Assembly: GCA_963585895.1 (NCBI GenBank)
Contig: OY757911.1
Coordinates: forward strand, 88,619,275 to 88,683,274
Reading direction: 5' to 3'
Length of the DNA stretch: 64,000 bases
Source of the DNA: Sepioteuthis lessoniana
Taxonomy: Eukaryota; Mollusca; Cephalopoda; Myopsida; Loliginidae
Shown: positions 12,186 to 22,912 of the stretch, one piece after another
Layout: each line of letters begins with the position of its first letter
How positions within the stretch are numbered: the first letter of the stretch is position 1
Translations under genes and position numbers: made by a program
The notes under the pieces: model-generated
The model's database searches: none
What the model was told of the DNA's origin: nothing
What the model saw: only the letters and a program-made list of their open reading frames with translations

Positions 12186-12775
12186 ACTCCTTAGTAAATG
12201 TTGCCCAGTGGGCTGGGGCTGTAGAATGCTCTGACTGCACCTCTGCAGAGGGGTAAGACTGCCCTAACGAGTGTCCTGGATATGACACTAAACAATCTGA
12301 TGGTGAGGTTCCAGCAGTGCTGGAGCTTTGGGGAATGCGGAGTACCCCTTCATTGCCATTGCTCCCCGGTCCACTCTGGCCCGGAGTGGTAGCACCTGAT
12401 AGGGCTCTATCTATGGGTTAAATAGAACAGCATACTTATGCTAAACTGAATTGTTTGAGTAAACTGAATAGCTTGAAATAGAAATGTTTTTAACAATTAT
12501 CCGTACTTTCATTTAAACTGCTTACTTATGCTTAACTGAATTATTTGAAATAGAACTGTTTTTCGACATTAAAACTGTATTTACACTTAACTGAATTGTT
12601 ACATATTACTGCTTGAATAGTTTGAAATAGAAATGTTTTTGACAATTAAACTGTGTACTTATGCTAAACTGAGCTGTTTTAAATAGAACAGATTATTCAC
12701 ATAAAAATGAATTTGGCATTAAATAACCTACAAAGGTTGATATGCCATAAAACCCAACAAACCAAACCAAACCAT
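12186..12775 (+). repeat. Family C repeat, plus strand, near full length
   Basis: The head 'GGGCTGTAGAATGCTCTGACTG' leads to 'GAGGGGTAAGACTGCCC', 'GATATGACACTAAAC' and 'CATTGCCATTGCTCCCC'. A series of degenerate subrepeats around 'ACTTATGCTAAACTGAA' follows, then the shared tail 'AAATAACCTACAAAGGTTGA' and 'TATGCCATAAAAC'. The GC-rich head contrasts with the AT-rich body. No ORF is conserved among copies. Confidence 0.75.
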
Positions 12776-12831
12776 CCTTAATAAATGATTGAAGAGTTTT
12801 ACTTGACCCAAAGAGAGGACCCTAATAGTTA

Positions 12832-13040
12832 CTTCCAATCCAGGTCAGAGTGGACTTGAGAGTAATGGCAATGAAGGACTACTCCACATTCTTTAAAGCT
12901 CCAAAACTGGAGCCTCGCCACTTGATGCAGTTTAGTGTCATACCCAGGACACTTGTTGGAAGGGAAGGGTCTTATACCTCTGCAAAGGTACAGTCAGTAT
13001 ATTCTGCAGCTCTAGTTGACAGAGTGGTCCTTTGAAAGGG
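12832..13040 (-). repeat. Family C head fragment, minus strand
   Basis: It spans 'CCAGGTCAGAGTGGACTTGAG' to 'CAGTCAGTATATTCTGCAGC', the reverse complement of the family C head. A 61-codon ORF here is read-through of this repeat. Confidence 0.68.
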
Positions 13041-13097
13041 TCATGGCCTCCAGTATCATAGGCAGCAAAATAATCCCACAACACTATGGTTCCTCCA

Positions 13098-13322
13098 CTA
13101 TGCTGTAATGGTTAATTTGCTGAACAGCGCCCTTGACGTTAGCGAGTTTGAACAGTCTGGCTATTATATTCACTTTTGGATGAATACCCTTGAGAAAGAT
13201 ATGGACCTTCTTATCCCTCTCCAGCTATTGGTTGAATCACATCACTGTTGTTCTACAAGGATGGATTTGGCGTTAAATAACCTATAATGATTGATATGCT
13301 ATCAAACAAAGAAACTAAACCA
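13098..13322 (+). mobile_element. SINE family B copy, plus strand
   Basis: The tRNA-like head ('CTGTAATGGTTAATTTGCTG', then 'GAGTTTGAAC') is followed by 'CACTTTTGGATGAATACCC' and the shared tail 'TTAAATAACCTATAATGATTG'. Confidence 0.75.
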
Positions 13323-13386
13323 TAAATAGGATGTTCTATTCCTTTTAAGGTTTGTTTTGTCATCTATAAACAAATAAGTTTTTTTG

Positions 13387-13675
13387 GAGGTGCCCATGGT
13401 GTAATGGTTATCGTCCTAGGAAATGGACATGGCGACAGGAGTTCAAATCCTGGACGAGGCTGATTGCATTTCACATAGCACTAATACCCTTGGGAAAGGT
13501 ATGAATCCAATTATTCTCCCTCCAGCTATGGGTAAATAGTAGGAAAGACTAGGTTCTTCAGCCTTGGTGAGGCAACTAGTCTAGGAGAAGGAAAACTCTG
13601 AATTCAAACCTGTTAAACTTCACTTAAAAATTGACCTTGTGTCATATCCTGCCTGAGTGGAGGGGTTGGTAAATA
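13387..13675 (+). mobile_element. SINE family A copy, plus strand
   Basis: This is the best-preserved family A copy. The A box region is 'TGGTGTAATGGTTATCG' and the B box is 'GGAGTTCAAATCC', followed by 'GATTGCATTTCACATAGC', 'AATACCCTTGGGAAAGG', 'GAAAACTCTGAATTCAAACC' and 'GACCTTGTGTCATATCCTGC'. The two boxes have tRNA-like spacing. Confidence 0.82.
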
Positions 13676-13757
13676 GGATAAACAAATAAGTGAGCATTGC
13701 CAATTAGCACTAATTTCATTTAATCTGTCCACTCAACATTTACCCAGGATCATGGTT

Positions 13758-14130
13758 TGTATTTACCCAACACCTCTGTCACCAGTAGAATGTGATACAT
13801 GGTCAATTTTTATGTGAAGTAATAATTTACTAATCTTTTTTGCTTAGATGTGGCACAAGGCCATAAGAATGGAGTGCCCAATGAGACTCAAACTCACTCG
13901 TGTAGGTTTGCTAGTCTAGCTTACTCACCATTACACCACTAGAGGTGAAGTATATTTTTATGTGAAGTATATCTGATTTGAATTCACCATTTACTTTCTA
14001 GACCAGGTGCCACACAAAAAAATAAGGAGCTTAGTTTGCCTTTACTAGTTACCTGTAGCTGGGGTAAAAAGAAATGGATTCATATCTTTCCTCAAAGCGA
14101 ATTTCAAACAACCTCATTTAGAAGGATTAT
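13758..14130 (-). mobile_element. SINE family A copy, minus strand, split by a family E insertion
   Basis: The family A 3' end lies at 13758-13821 and its body at 13970-14130. The interruption at 13822-13953 is a family E SINE flanked by a perfect 16-bp direct repeat (13806-13821 and 13954-13969). The body carries several small changes. Confidence 0.7.
13822..13953 (-). mobile_element. SINE family E insertion with 16-bp target duplication
   Basis: On the minus strand it begins with a tRNA-like head: 'TAGTGGTGTAATGGTGAG' as A box and 'GTTTGAGTCTC' as degenerate B box. It ends near 'GCAAAAAAGATTAG'. Both sides carry the same 16 bases (ATTTTTATGTGAAGTA), the signature of LINE-driven retroposition. 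It is younger than the family A copy it entered. Confidence 0.75.
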
Positions 14131-14318
14131 AGTTTATCCAAGTACTCTTTGGTAAAGATCAGTTTTTTTTTTATCCCAGCTGTAGAGTTTTTATTGGTAC
14201 TTACCTTTTTACTTATAAAGTTCTTTTTAGTTTAATGTTTAGCATATGAAACTATAACTCTAGATTGTTCCAGGTCAGCTATTAGCACTTAGGACACTTT
14301 ACAGGGTGGTAATTCTGG

Positions 14319-14584
14319 AGGAGCACTTAGTGTAATGGTTATCATCAGAGTAAATGGAATCAGTAACTTGAGTTCAAAGCCTTGATGAAACTATTTCACT
14401 TTACCTTTGAGAAAGACATGAATCTATGCATTCTCTTCCTAGCTATCATAAAATATTAAGGCAGACTGGGTTATTTAGCCTTGGCAAGACAACCAGTCGA
14501 GGAGAATTTAAACTAGTTGTACTCTGTTTAAAAATGACCATGTGTCATATCCTGCCTTTGGAGGAGGGGGTTGGGTAAATACAT
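14319..14584 (+). mobile_element. SINE family A copy, plus strand
   Basis: The tRNA-like head is 'TAGTGTAATGGTTATCATCAG' with B box 'TTGAGTTCAAAGCC'. The body includes 'TTAGCCTTGGCAAGACAACC' and the end is 'GACCATGTGTCATATCCTGC'. A small internal deletion removes part of the 'GCTAATACCC' segment. Confidence 0.75.
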
Positions 14585-14967
14585 GCATGGTAGTTATTTC
14601 ATAGTTTGCACCAACCTTTGAAGACAATGATTTTCCTCCTCCTTCTTTCATATCTACAGGAGGTTCTTAACAGTTGTATACTTAGCAAACTTCTTCATAT
14701 TGAGTATTGTTAAAACAGGGATATCAAGATCTTCTGAGATGGCTTTGTACACTTGGTTGGTGATAATAGCATATCTGATGTTCTGTCCCCCCCCACACAC
14801 ACACTCTGAAAAAGAAATAAAAAATAACAAGTGGCTTTTTATAAGCATTAAAGTCATGTGGGTACTGGCAATTTCTGACAAGTGAATCTAATTTTTAATC
14901 TATCTTAGGTAAGTCTAATATTTTTTTAAAAAACTCATTTGAAGGGTGCTAAAGACATTCTGAGGGA

Positions 14968-15212
14968 GTGTCCTTGTGGTGTAATGGTTAAAGCAGTGGA
15001 CAGTGGAATTGTAGTAAGTGAGTTTGAACTCCAGTTGTGCTATTATGTTCACTTTTGGACAAATACCCTTGGGAAAGGTATGAACCCCTTGATCCTCCCA
15101 GCTATGGGTTAAATAGTACCACTACTGTTCTTCTAGGAGGATGGCTTTCGCATTGAATAACCTACAAAGGTTGATATGCCATTAAATAAAAAAAACTAAC
15201 CAACCAACCATT
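14968..15212 (+). mobile_element. SINE family B copy, plus strand
   Basis: A box 'GTGGTGTAATGGTTAAAGC' and B box 'GAGTTTGAACTCC' are followed by 'CACTTTTGGACAAATACCC' and the shared tail 'GAATAACCTACAAAGGTTGA'. Confidence 0.8.
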
Positions 15213-15521
15213 ATTATGACAAGCTTTTAATTCTTATTGTTTTTTTCTCCAATTCTTAAAATTTGTATTGTTTCATCTTTTATTGTTCTGTATCAAACAT
15301 GGATGTCTGTAGACCAAAAGCTGCTTCACTCACTTTTTCTTTCAGAAGATATTCTAAATGATGTATTTAAATTTCCTGTTTGACAATTATGGCTAACAGA
15401 ACTGTATAAATAAAGGAAATGTTTAAAAAAAACAAACTATAACTATATAATTAAAATATAATGGATTGGAACAATTCTAAAATTATGAATGTCATAGTTT
15501 ATGAAATAGGATCTGAATGGA
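15213..15521. other. AT-rich unique DNA
   Basis: Nothing recognisable is seen here. Confidence 0.45.
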
Positions 15522-15725
15522 TACAAGGGTGGGCTAAAAAGTTCATAGGTTGATGTCATATCTGTTGTTGATGACTCTTTTGATGAATGGGATCCAAGCA
15601 CTACAACACTGATGGAAGAAGTTGGTGGATCACAAGGAGAATTATGTTAAAAAAATAAACCTCATTTTGTCACATTCCATGGGAGTATATTGGTCATCCT
15701 ATGAACTTTTCAGGTGATCCTCATA
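15522..15725 (+). pseudogene. Internally deleted mariner-like element with transposase C-terminus
   Basis: The ends are inverted: 'GGGCTAAAAAGTTCATAGG' near 15531 pairs with 'CCTATGAACTTTTCAGG' near 15698-15714. Between them, at 15586-15660, one frame reads 'NGIQALQH', a stop, then 'WKKLVDHKENYVKK'. This resembles the extreme C-terminus of mariner-family transposases, where a short 'ALQHRW.KC' stretch precedes a terminal 'YVEK'. The catalytic domain is absent. A related copy in the opposite orientation lies at 39568-39773. It is a dead, MITE-like deletion derivative. Confidence 0.65.
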
Positions 15726-16031
15726 TCTTATACATGAACAGTATGTGCTACTCTTTTTATGCAATGGCCTGAGGGCATAAACTTCATTCATTATCAATGT
15801 GTAGAAAATAAAGCATGATACAAAGTCTGTTTTATGAAATACAGAAAATAATTGTATTGATGAGAATAATGAATCTGATAAAGATAATTTTTCCAAATTT
15901 CCTAGTATCCATGATAAAGTTGAAATAATAATAATAGTGTTAATGCATGATAATAGTAAAAATGATAAGGCCAAGCTTTGAAAATTTATTGTAATATGTA
16001 CTGTTAATGCATCAAAAGTGGGCCAATCATA
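15726..16031. other. AT-rich unique DNA
   Basis: A 91-codon minus-strand ORF lies here but is Leu/Ser/Phe-rich and matches nothing I recognise, so it is probably chance. Confidence 0.4.
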
Positions 16032-16235
16032 GGTTTAGTTTCTTTGTTTAATGGCATACAGGCCTCCATTGGTTATTTAATGCCAAAACCATCCGTGTAG
16101 AAGAACAGTGATGCTATTTAATCCATAGCTGGGGGAACTAGGAGGTTCATATTTTTCCCAAGAGTATTAGTCTGAAGTGAACATAATTGCATGACTGAAG
16201 TTTGAACTAGCTTACAACCAGCACATTAGGTACTT
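16032..16235 (-). mobile_element. SINE family B copy, minus strand
   Basis: It carries the tail 'GTTATTTAATGCCAAAACCATCC' and the body 'CCCAAGAGTATTAGTCTGAAG'. The tRNA-like head is decayed ('GAAGTTTGAACTAGC'). Confidence 0.68.
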
Positions 16236-16550
16236 CTCCTGGGTCAATCATAGTCCTGACACAAAATGGATATAAATCATAGTAGTCTTGACATTAAAAA
16301 GATATAAGACAAACATTTAGATGCCTCAAATCAACATTATTCCTACTTACTTAAAGATCACATTTAGTGATTATTAATCCATATTGAACCAAATCCTTTA
16401 TATAAGTGTCTTGGGTCTGACAGTAAGCAGCATCCAGTTGTGAAGTTTAAGTTTTGAAACTCTGAAGAGTGTAGGGTCACCAGTTTGTTGCTGTAGTTAT
16501 TGGTTGTTGAATCCAAATCAATTACTAGACAGTCAGGACTAGTAAGCAAT

Positions 16551-16934
16551 TGTACAACGGAGGGAAATGGATTCCGTAATTTGTTTTCCCTACTATTGTA
16601 TCCTCAGACAATTGGGTAGCCTCAGTTGACTAAAAATAACAACACCCGTGCCAAGCAGCCCTTCCTCAGTATACTTCTGGTCAACTTGTTCGCTCTGTCA
16701 GTCAAAAAGTAGTCCACGAAGAAGAACAACAACTCCCTCCTGCTGCTGGCACGTTCTTTTATGTAAGTTCCGGCAAATAGAAATTTACATGCGCAGTAGA
16801 TTTCTTCTCGTGAGACTCGAGATCGGCCCACTATAACTTCTGCTTCCAGAAGTGAACTTATTTTTTACTGCTTGACATGCAAGGCATAGTCTTACGCGCT
16901 TTGATCTAGGAGGTAAGTTTCTTTTCTCACTACA
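16551..16934. promoter_or_regulatory. GC-richer, CpG-containing island; possible LTR or promoter
   Basis: This segment is distinctly richer in G+C and CpG than its surroundings (for example 'CTCGAGATCGGCCC'). On the minus strand it carries a TATA-like 'CATAAAAGAACG' near 16757. At its right end 'GATCTAGGAG|GTAAGTTTC' looks like a splice donor on the plus strand. It has no counterpart elsewhere in the window. It could be an LTR fragment, a promoter with a first exon, or an unclassified insertion directly before a family C fragment. Confidence 0.3.
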
Positions 16935-17025
16935 GTTACCATTACTGCTAGATCCATTCTGACCTGGAGTGATAGCACCTTTTAAAGTTTCATCTATGGA
17001 TTAAACAGATCTGTTTGAAAATTAT
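16935..17025 (+). repeat. Family C fragment, plus strand
   Basis: It matches the centre of family C ('CCATTACTGCTAGATCCATTC', 'TGACCTGGAGTGATAGCACC', 'CATCTATGG'). The head is missing. Confidence 0.6.
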
Positions 17026-17280
17026 TAATATTACAGTAGTATGCATAAGTTTCCACCAAATTATATTTTTAATTTATAAAATTTAATTTTAAATAAAAAT
17101 TATTAAAAACTTTTTTAAAGGATACCACTAGTAATAATTTAATTACTATATAGTTATTTTATTTCAATAATAAAAATTTTTTCACATAAAATTCATGCTC
17201 TATTCTAGTTATGTGTGTAAAAATTTTCATGAATATCAAATTCATTATGAAAAATAATTAATTGGACCACCTTTCACCTT

Positions 17281-18190
17281 CAGCAATGTATTTGACCCTA
17301 TTTTTTGAAAATGTCATTTTTGAGAGCAGACCAAGCTTTTATTGTTTCAATGATTAAAAGTTTTGCATTGGCTATTTGTTTATAATGAAGCCTTTTTGGT
17401 GATCTTTCATAAATTCTCATTTGGATTTAAATTGGCTAAAACGGGAGGCCATTACATCACTTTTATTTCTTTTGATTGAAACTAACATTTTGTTGTACTA
17501 GATGCATGGTTAGGAACATTATCTAGCTAAAACTAAACATCACCATATATCATTACAGATAAAGAACGTTTTACTTTTGGTTGAACCAGCATCCAAAGAT
17601 TTTCAAAACTTTGTCTCTAATTGCGTTTTTGACCATTTCTATAAGGCAGCTCAATTTTCAACTCATCAGTTCACAAGACATTTTCCAAACTTCAATGGAT
17701 CAATTTTGATGATGACTTGCCCATTGCAATCTCATCTTTTTCATTGCTACTGTTAGAAAAAAATGTTTTTCACTTCATCTTGGATTGATAACCAAACCTA
17801 ATTAGAATCAAACAGATGCAGTATCAATGTCAAAATATTACTTGATTTTATTTGCCTATTTTTTACTTGTTAATCACAAAATTTTTTGAGACTTCAAAGA
17901 AGGATATGGATCATTGGTCTTGTAACACTTTTGAAGCCTTCCAGAATTTTATTTTATTTTTGGTGTAATTGATAGTTTCTTTTCACATCTTAATTGAGTT
18001 TGCTACAGCTTGTTGTGGAAAATTGACCTTTAACACAATTTCTTTGGGCTTCATACCACTTTGATGGTTGCAAATTACAGCAGAACAAATTTCTATTAGC
18101 ACAACCATCAAAACTTTTTGTGGACAGGTAAAAAATATAATGCCTTGCTTTTTATAACAAATTAATTCGAATAATGGAATTTTCAAGAAG
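17281..18190 (-). pseudogene. Decayed Tc1-like transposase
   Basis: Read on the minus strand through several frames, the parts of a Tc1-family transposase appear in order. A helix-turn-helix segment lies near 18060-17990 ('MKPKEIVLKVNF', 'QQAVANSIK'). A first catalytic block reads 'TDELKIEL' near 17660. A second catalytic block reads 'DNVPNH' near 17520. A final block reads 'WPPVLANLNPNENL' near 17445-17410. In this family the two Asp and the last Glu coordinate the metal used for DNA cleavage, and all three appear retained. Many stops and frameshifts make it a dead copy. I could not define its terminal inverted repeats. Confidence 0.65.
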
Positions 18191-18778
18191 CTACTAGAAT
18201 GTTCTAGAAGAAATTAGAAACTTCTAGAAACAGGTTTAAATTAGTTAATTTTTATTGTAAAGCATCTTCTAATGAAAATTTTTGATTAATAAATAATATC
18301 TTATTTCAAAAAGAATGTAAGAATAATAAACATAAGATGGAAAAAACTTATCCTCACTTTGTTTTAAACATCTTAATAAATTAAGTTAAAAATATTTAAA
18401 AAATTAATTCTTACAATACCAATTAATTTCTGTCTTAAATGTTTTTCATATTATTTTAACCTTGTATCATATCAAATATGACACCACTTTATAACTTAAG
18501 AATTAAACCAGTACCAACAAAAATAAGAGTAAAGAAACACAAAAGTCTGAAAGCTAGGGTCATTTTTCAATAGAAGCCTATATATTTACTGCTATGTCCA
18601 GAACCTTGCTATTTAAGCAACAAGCATGAGCCAAACAGGAGTCAATCACCAAGACCTACCAAATTGTAAAGTTTTGTTTCAGCTTCCAGCTAGATTCATT
18701 GAATAAATTGCCTAAACATAGTATATACACAAGGTATCATCTCCAAGCTTTTCTTCATGCTCATACTTTTAGATTAAT
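18191..18778. other. AT-rich DNA after the Tc1-like relic
   Basis: It contains a short 'TTCTAGAA'-rich patch at 18190-18230. The rest is featureless and may include the far end of the Tc1-like element. Confidence 0.4.
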
Positions 18779-19070
18779 GAGGCATGCTTAGTGTAACTGT
18801 TATTGTTGTAAGAAATGGAATCAACAACCCAAGTTCAAATCCTGAATGAGGTTATTTGTACTTCACTTTGTGCTTATACTCTTGAGAAAGGGGTGAATCC
18901 ACCAGTTCTCTCTGCAGCTATGGGTAAATAGTAGGGCAGACTATGTTTTTTAGCCTTGATTAGGCAACCAGTCCAGTAGAAGATGAACTCTGAATTCAAA
19001 CAATCTGTACTATGCTTTAAAATTAACATGGTGTCACATTCTGCCTTTGATAGTGGTGTTGTATGAATAC
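18779..19070 (+). mobile_element. SINE family A copy, plus strand
   Basis: The tRNA-like head is 'AGTGTAACTGTTATTG' with B box 'CAAGTTCAAATCC'. The body includes 'AATAGTAGGGCAGAC' and 'CAACCAGTCCAG', and the 3' end 'ATGGTGTCACATTCTGCC'. Confidence 0.72.
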
Positions 19071-19391
19071 TTACTTTTGGATTAATGACTCTTTGTTCGA
19101 TTGTTACCATGAAATTCATAAAATTGTAACTGATACATTTGGTCATAAATTCTTTTCATTGAATAAAGAAAAAGTATCTTATTTCTCCATACCTGCAGAT
19201 TTGTTTTACATTTTTTCTCTGTGTGTTTGTGTAAGCTGATACATTCTCTTTACCCACCAAATCAACTCAAGATAACATTATAAGGAAATAATGAATAACA
19301 ATAACCTGAGAAATTCTACAAGGTCCACCAATGTTGTGCTATCTGAGCAAGGAAGATACTTGTAGTGACTCTTTTTTTTTCTAAACTTAGG

Positions 19392-20180
19392 TTGTCCTAA
19401 AACATTATAGCATCCTGGGTATGACACTATACTGCATCTAATGGTGAAGCTCCAACTTTGGATCTTTGGGAGATGTTGAGTACCCCTTCATTGCCATCAT
19501 TCCTTGGTCCATACTGACACAGAGTGGTAGTACCTGTTAGAGTCCAATTTATGGGTCTAATAAAACTATTTAATAATTTACTATACTTGAAACCATTTAG
19601 CCGAGTGCAAACATGATTAATATTAAATTGAATTTTTAGTATGAGATAGCAATGCTTGAAACAATTTAACTGTTTTCAAATGAATAAATAATGTTGACTA
19701 GATTTATTATTATTATTAGATAGCAATACTTGAAACCATTTAGTGTCCTGGATATGACCTTAAACTGTATCTGATTGTGAGGTTTTAGTTCCATTCATAC
19801 CTGGTGTGATAGTACCTGTTAGGTTTCATCTATAGTTCAGATAGAACTGTTCAATCTTTTACTAGGGATTATTATTAATATTAAATAAAATTATTAATGT
19901 TAAATACCAATACTTGAAACCATTTAACAGTGTGAAAACAAATGATTAGTGTCAGATTAGATAGGAATGCCCGATAAATAGAATTACAAATGTTAAATAC
20001 CAATACTTGAAACCATTTAACTATGTGTAAACAACTGAGCTCTAACTTATTCAAAAAAAAAGTTACCTACAAACTATTCACTTGAAAATCATATAATATA
20101 TATATATGTATAAACAGGATATGACATTAAATAATCATGAAGGGTTTATATGCAATTAAACCAAATAACTTAACCTAACC
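19392..20180 (+). repeat. Family C repeat with internal tandem subrepeats, plus strand
   Basis: The head region ('CTGGGTATGACACTATACTGC', 'CCATACTGACACAGAG') is followed by five or more units built on 'CTTGAAACCATTTA' plus 'TGTGNAAACAAATGATTA' and 'ATTAGATAGCAATA'. A second partial head lies at 19741-19870. The tail is decayed ('ATATGACATTAAATAATC'). Copy-number variation of the subrepeat explains the different lengths of family C members. Confidence 0.68.
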
Positions 20181-21687
20181 TAAAATATTCATTGCAAATA
20201 AATCAGAATGACTCAATTTTTATCATTTATCATCTGTGAGAAATCATAATGAATACAGACTCCATAAGTTGCAAATTGGATTGAAAATGACTTTATTCTC
20301 TAAGTTGAAGCATTCTAACACTACTGAACTCTGGTGACTGAACTCACTAATAACAAAGTTTACTTGGCACTGGGGCTTTTTGGCTTGGTGACTGGAAAAA
20401 CATCTGGTCCCAGGGGGCCGTACCCCAGTACTCCAATACGGGAATGCCAGTGGGATCAAACATTTTTTGCACCTGTCATGCATGAGTCTCAATTCATGCA
20501 TGGCTTCCCATATTCATTAAAAATAGCACTTAGGATGAGAAATAATAATTTTGAGGGTGGCCAAATACTTTTGAGTGGTAGAGAGAGAGTGTGTGCGTGT
20601 GTATGTGTGTATATATATATATTATATATAATCAGATCATTTTATCTAGACTGTCCTTTTTAAATGACTTCCAATCCTTTACAGATTTATATTCATGGGT
20701 ACTTCAGTGATCAAATGATAATTACAAAAGTGAATATTCTTAAAACATTATCCAAATCTTCTGTTTTACATAATTTTGTCGAAGATACTCATATTACTAA
20801 TGGTATTGGCTCAATAAGTTGAAGATTTTTTTCTTACGATTGCTCATTCTGTACAAATGTAAAAATTGCATTGTGAGTCAGTTATTCAATAAAGACATTT
20901 TTTTTTTAAAATAGTGGAAATAAAAAAGAAAACTTCAGACCACTTCGAATATGTGTGTGTATGTGCTAAATTTAAATTTGACACAGTTTATATTGAAGCA
21001 TAAAAATCCATAAATAGAAAAGTAGGTAAGCAAAATTAGTAAGTGAACATTAAAAAAAAAAAGCCTCTTTGTCTACCATATAACGGCAATAACAATAATT
21101 ATTGCAAAATATAAGATATTGAAAATGCTACAATTAAGTTTTCTTTTTGTCTTATCAGCAGACTTTGCGAGCCTATCTAAGCATTTAATTTACTAAAAGT
21201 TAAAAAATGTATATTTTGTATAGGGAACAAAACAATGAATGTTGGATGCTTTCGCAAAGGATAAAATATTTTAGAAAATAACTCCTTTTACTCTTTATCA
21301 GAGGCAAACAATTGATTTAACATTAAAGATATTTGGGGATTTAAATTAACAAAGTAATATTTTTTCTTTTTACTCATTAAGATGTGCTCAGGTATTTAAT
21401 CCATAAAGTATTTATTTTCTTTTTTGTGATTAAATAAAATGCGCTTGTTAGCAATGGCTCACCTTGACCTGCCAGGTAACAAGTTTCATTTATGTGATGG
21501 CCCAGATGAGTCAGGTGTGAGCTTTTCACTTGTGACTCATACAGGACACACTGATAATGACAATCTACATTAAGTGTAATGTGGAGAGGGGAAGTTTGTG
21601 TGGTGGGATTGTGGGAGAGGCACAATGCTGGTTATATCAATATAAGAATCCTGGTTTTGAGGAATCTTTATAAAGCAACCTGAGGTG
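20181..21687. other. AT-rich DNA with a TG/TA microsatellite
   Basis: A (GA)n(GT)n(TA)n tract lies at 20577-20632. Around 20380-20430 and 21440-21620 the G+C content is slightly higher, but no repeat or gene is recognised. ORFs of 80-109 codons here read partly through the microsatellite and look like chance. Confidence 0.45.
20577..20632. repeat. Compound (GA)(GT)(TA) microsatellite
   Basis: It reads GAGAGAG, then GTGTGYGTG, then ATATATAT. Confidence 0.85.
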
Positions 21688-21942
21688 GGGGATCCCCTGT
21701 GGTGTAGTGGCTAACATGCTAGACTGTGACATTGTAGTAAAAGAGTTCAAACTCCAGTCATGCTATTATGTTCACTTTTGGACTAATACCCTTGGAAAAA
21801 GTATGAATCTTTTTATCCACCCCACACACCTATGGGTTAAATAGTACCACTACTATCCTTCTACAAGGATGGTTTTGGCATTAAATAACCCATAAAGGTT
21901 GATATGCCATTAAATAAAGAAAACAAAACCAAACCAAATGAA
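21688..21942 (+). mobile_element. SINE family B copy, plus strand
   Basis: This is a clean copy. A box 'TGTGGTGTAGTGGCTAACA' and B box 'GAGTTCAAACTCC' are followed by 'CACTTTTGGACTAATACCC' and the shared tail 'TTAAATAACCCATAAAGG', 'GATATGCCATTAAATAAAG'. Confidence 0.83.
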
Positions 21943-22184
21943 AACAAAATATAAAAATGAGAAAATAAACTTTTTAAATTGTAAAGAACAAAAGAAATTT
22001 AATCTTCAACTGTATGATTTTGTAGAATAAGTTTATTTCAATATTCCTGTTTAAATATGAGATTATATTTCTTCATTAATTGATTTTAATGGCATCTCAG
22101 GTATTTTATATGTAGCAGTCAGGTAATTACATTCATTTTATGTTTATATTTACATTTGGGTATTTGCTTAAAAGATTTTTTTGT

Positions 22185-22436
22185 ATACATTTATATATCA
22201 AGTATTCCTATCTAATACAAATAACTTGTATGGTTTCAAATATTCCTATCTCATGCAAATGATTTTTAAATAGAGCTATTTCACCCATAGATGAAAGAGG
22301 TACTATCACTCCAGATCAGAGTGGGCCTGGGAGTAAGGGCAATGAAGAGGTACGCCACACTCCCAGATCTCCAAAACAACAGTCTCACCATGAGATGCAG
22401 TTTAGTGTCATACTAAGGACACTATATTTCTTTATC
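22185..22436 (-). repeat. Family C repeat, minus strand
   Basis: It shows 'GTATGGTTTCAAATATTCC' subrepeats, then 'CCATAGATGAAAG' and the head 'CCAGATCAGAGTGGGCCTGGGAG', ending at 'CATACTAAGGACACTA'. Confidence 0.68.
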
Positions 22437-22497
22437 GGCAAAAAAGTGTATATGTGTATGTGTACAATGATATTTTTGTATGTATATATACCAACAC

Positions 22498-22912
22498 TTA
22501 TAAGTCTTTATCTTTTGTCTGTACTCTGTTGGTAGGTCTTGGAATATGCTGAATGTATCCCCTGGAGAGAGATAAGACCCCCTCAAAGGGGATGGTATGG
22601 GTATGACACTGATCTATATTTGAGAGTGATGCTCCAGGTCTAGGGAATGTGGAGTACTCCTTCATCGCCATTACTTCCAGGTCCACTTTGATCCAGAGTG
22701 ATAGTACCTGTTAGGATTCCATTTATGGTTCAAATAGATCTATTTAGAAATTATTTGTATTCAATAGGACAGTGTGCAAAAAAAACCTCTTACAAAACAA
22801 CTACACAAAAAATGTAAATATGAACATACAATGAATATGATTTCCTAACCTCTCGACATAAAATAACCCTAGACAAGCTATCATGCCATTAAAATCAATC
22901 AGTCAGAATTTA
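22498..22912 (+). repeat. Family C2 repeat, plus strand
   Basis: It carries a family C head ('GGTATGACACTGATC', 'CATCGCCATTACTTCCAGG') with a different tail from the main family: 'ATTTGTATTCAATAGGACAG', 'AAAACAACTACAC', 'AACATACAATGAATATG', 'TATCATGCCATTAAAATC'. The copy at 54966-55345 has the same structure, so C2 is a distinct subfamily. Confidence 0.7.

Noticed and set aside
13387..13460. tRNA gene
   Set aside because: A and B boxes are present, but the sequence cannot fold into a full cloverleaf and the same head is attached to a conserved SINE body in many copies.
20334..20663. 109-codon plus-strand ORF as a gene
   Set aside because: Its C-terminal third reads through a GT/TA microsatellite, a second ORF overlaps it on the other strand, and there is no splice or promoter context.
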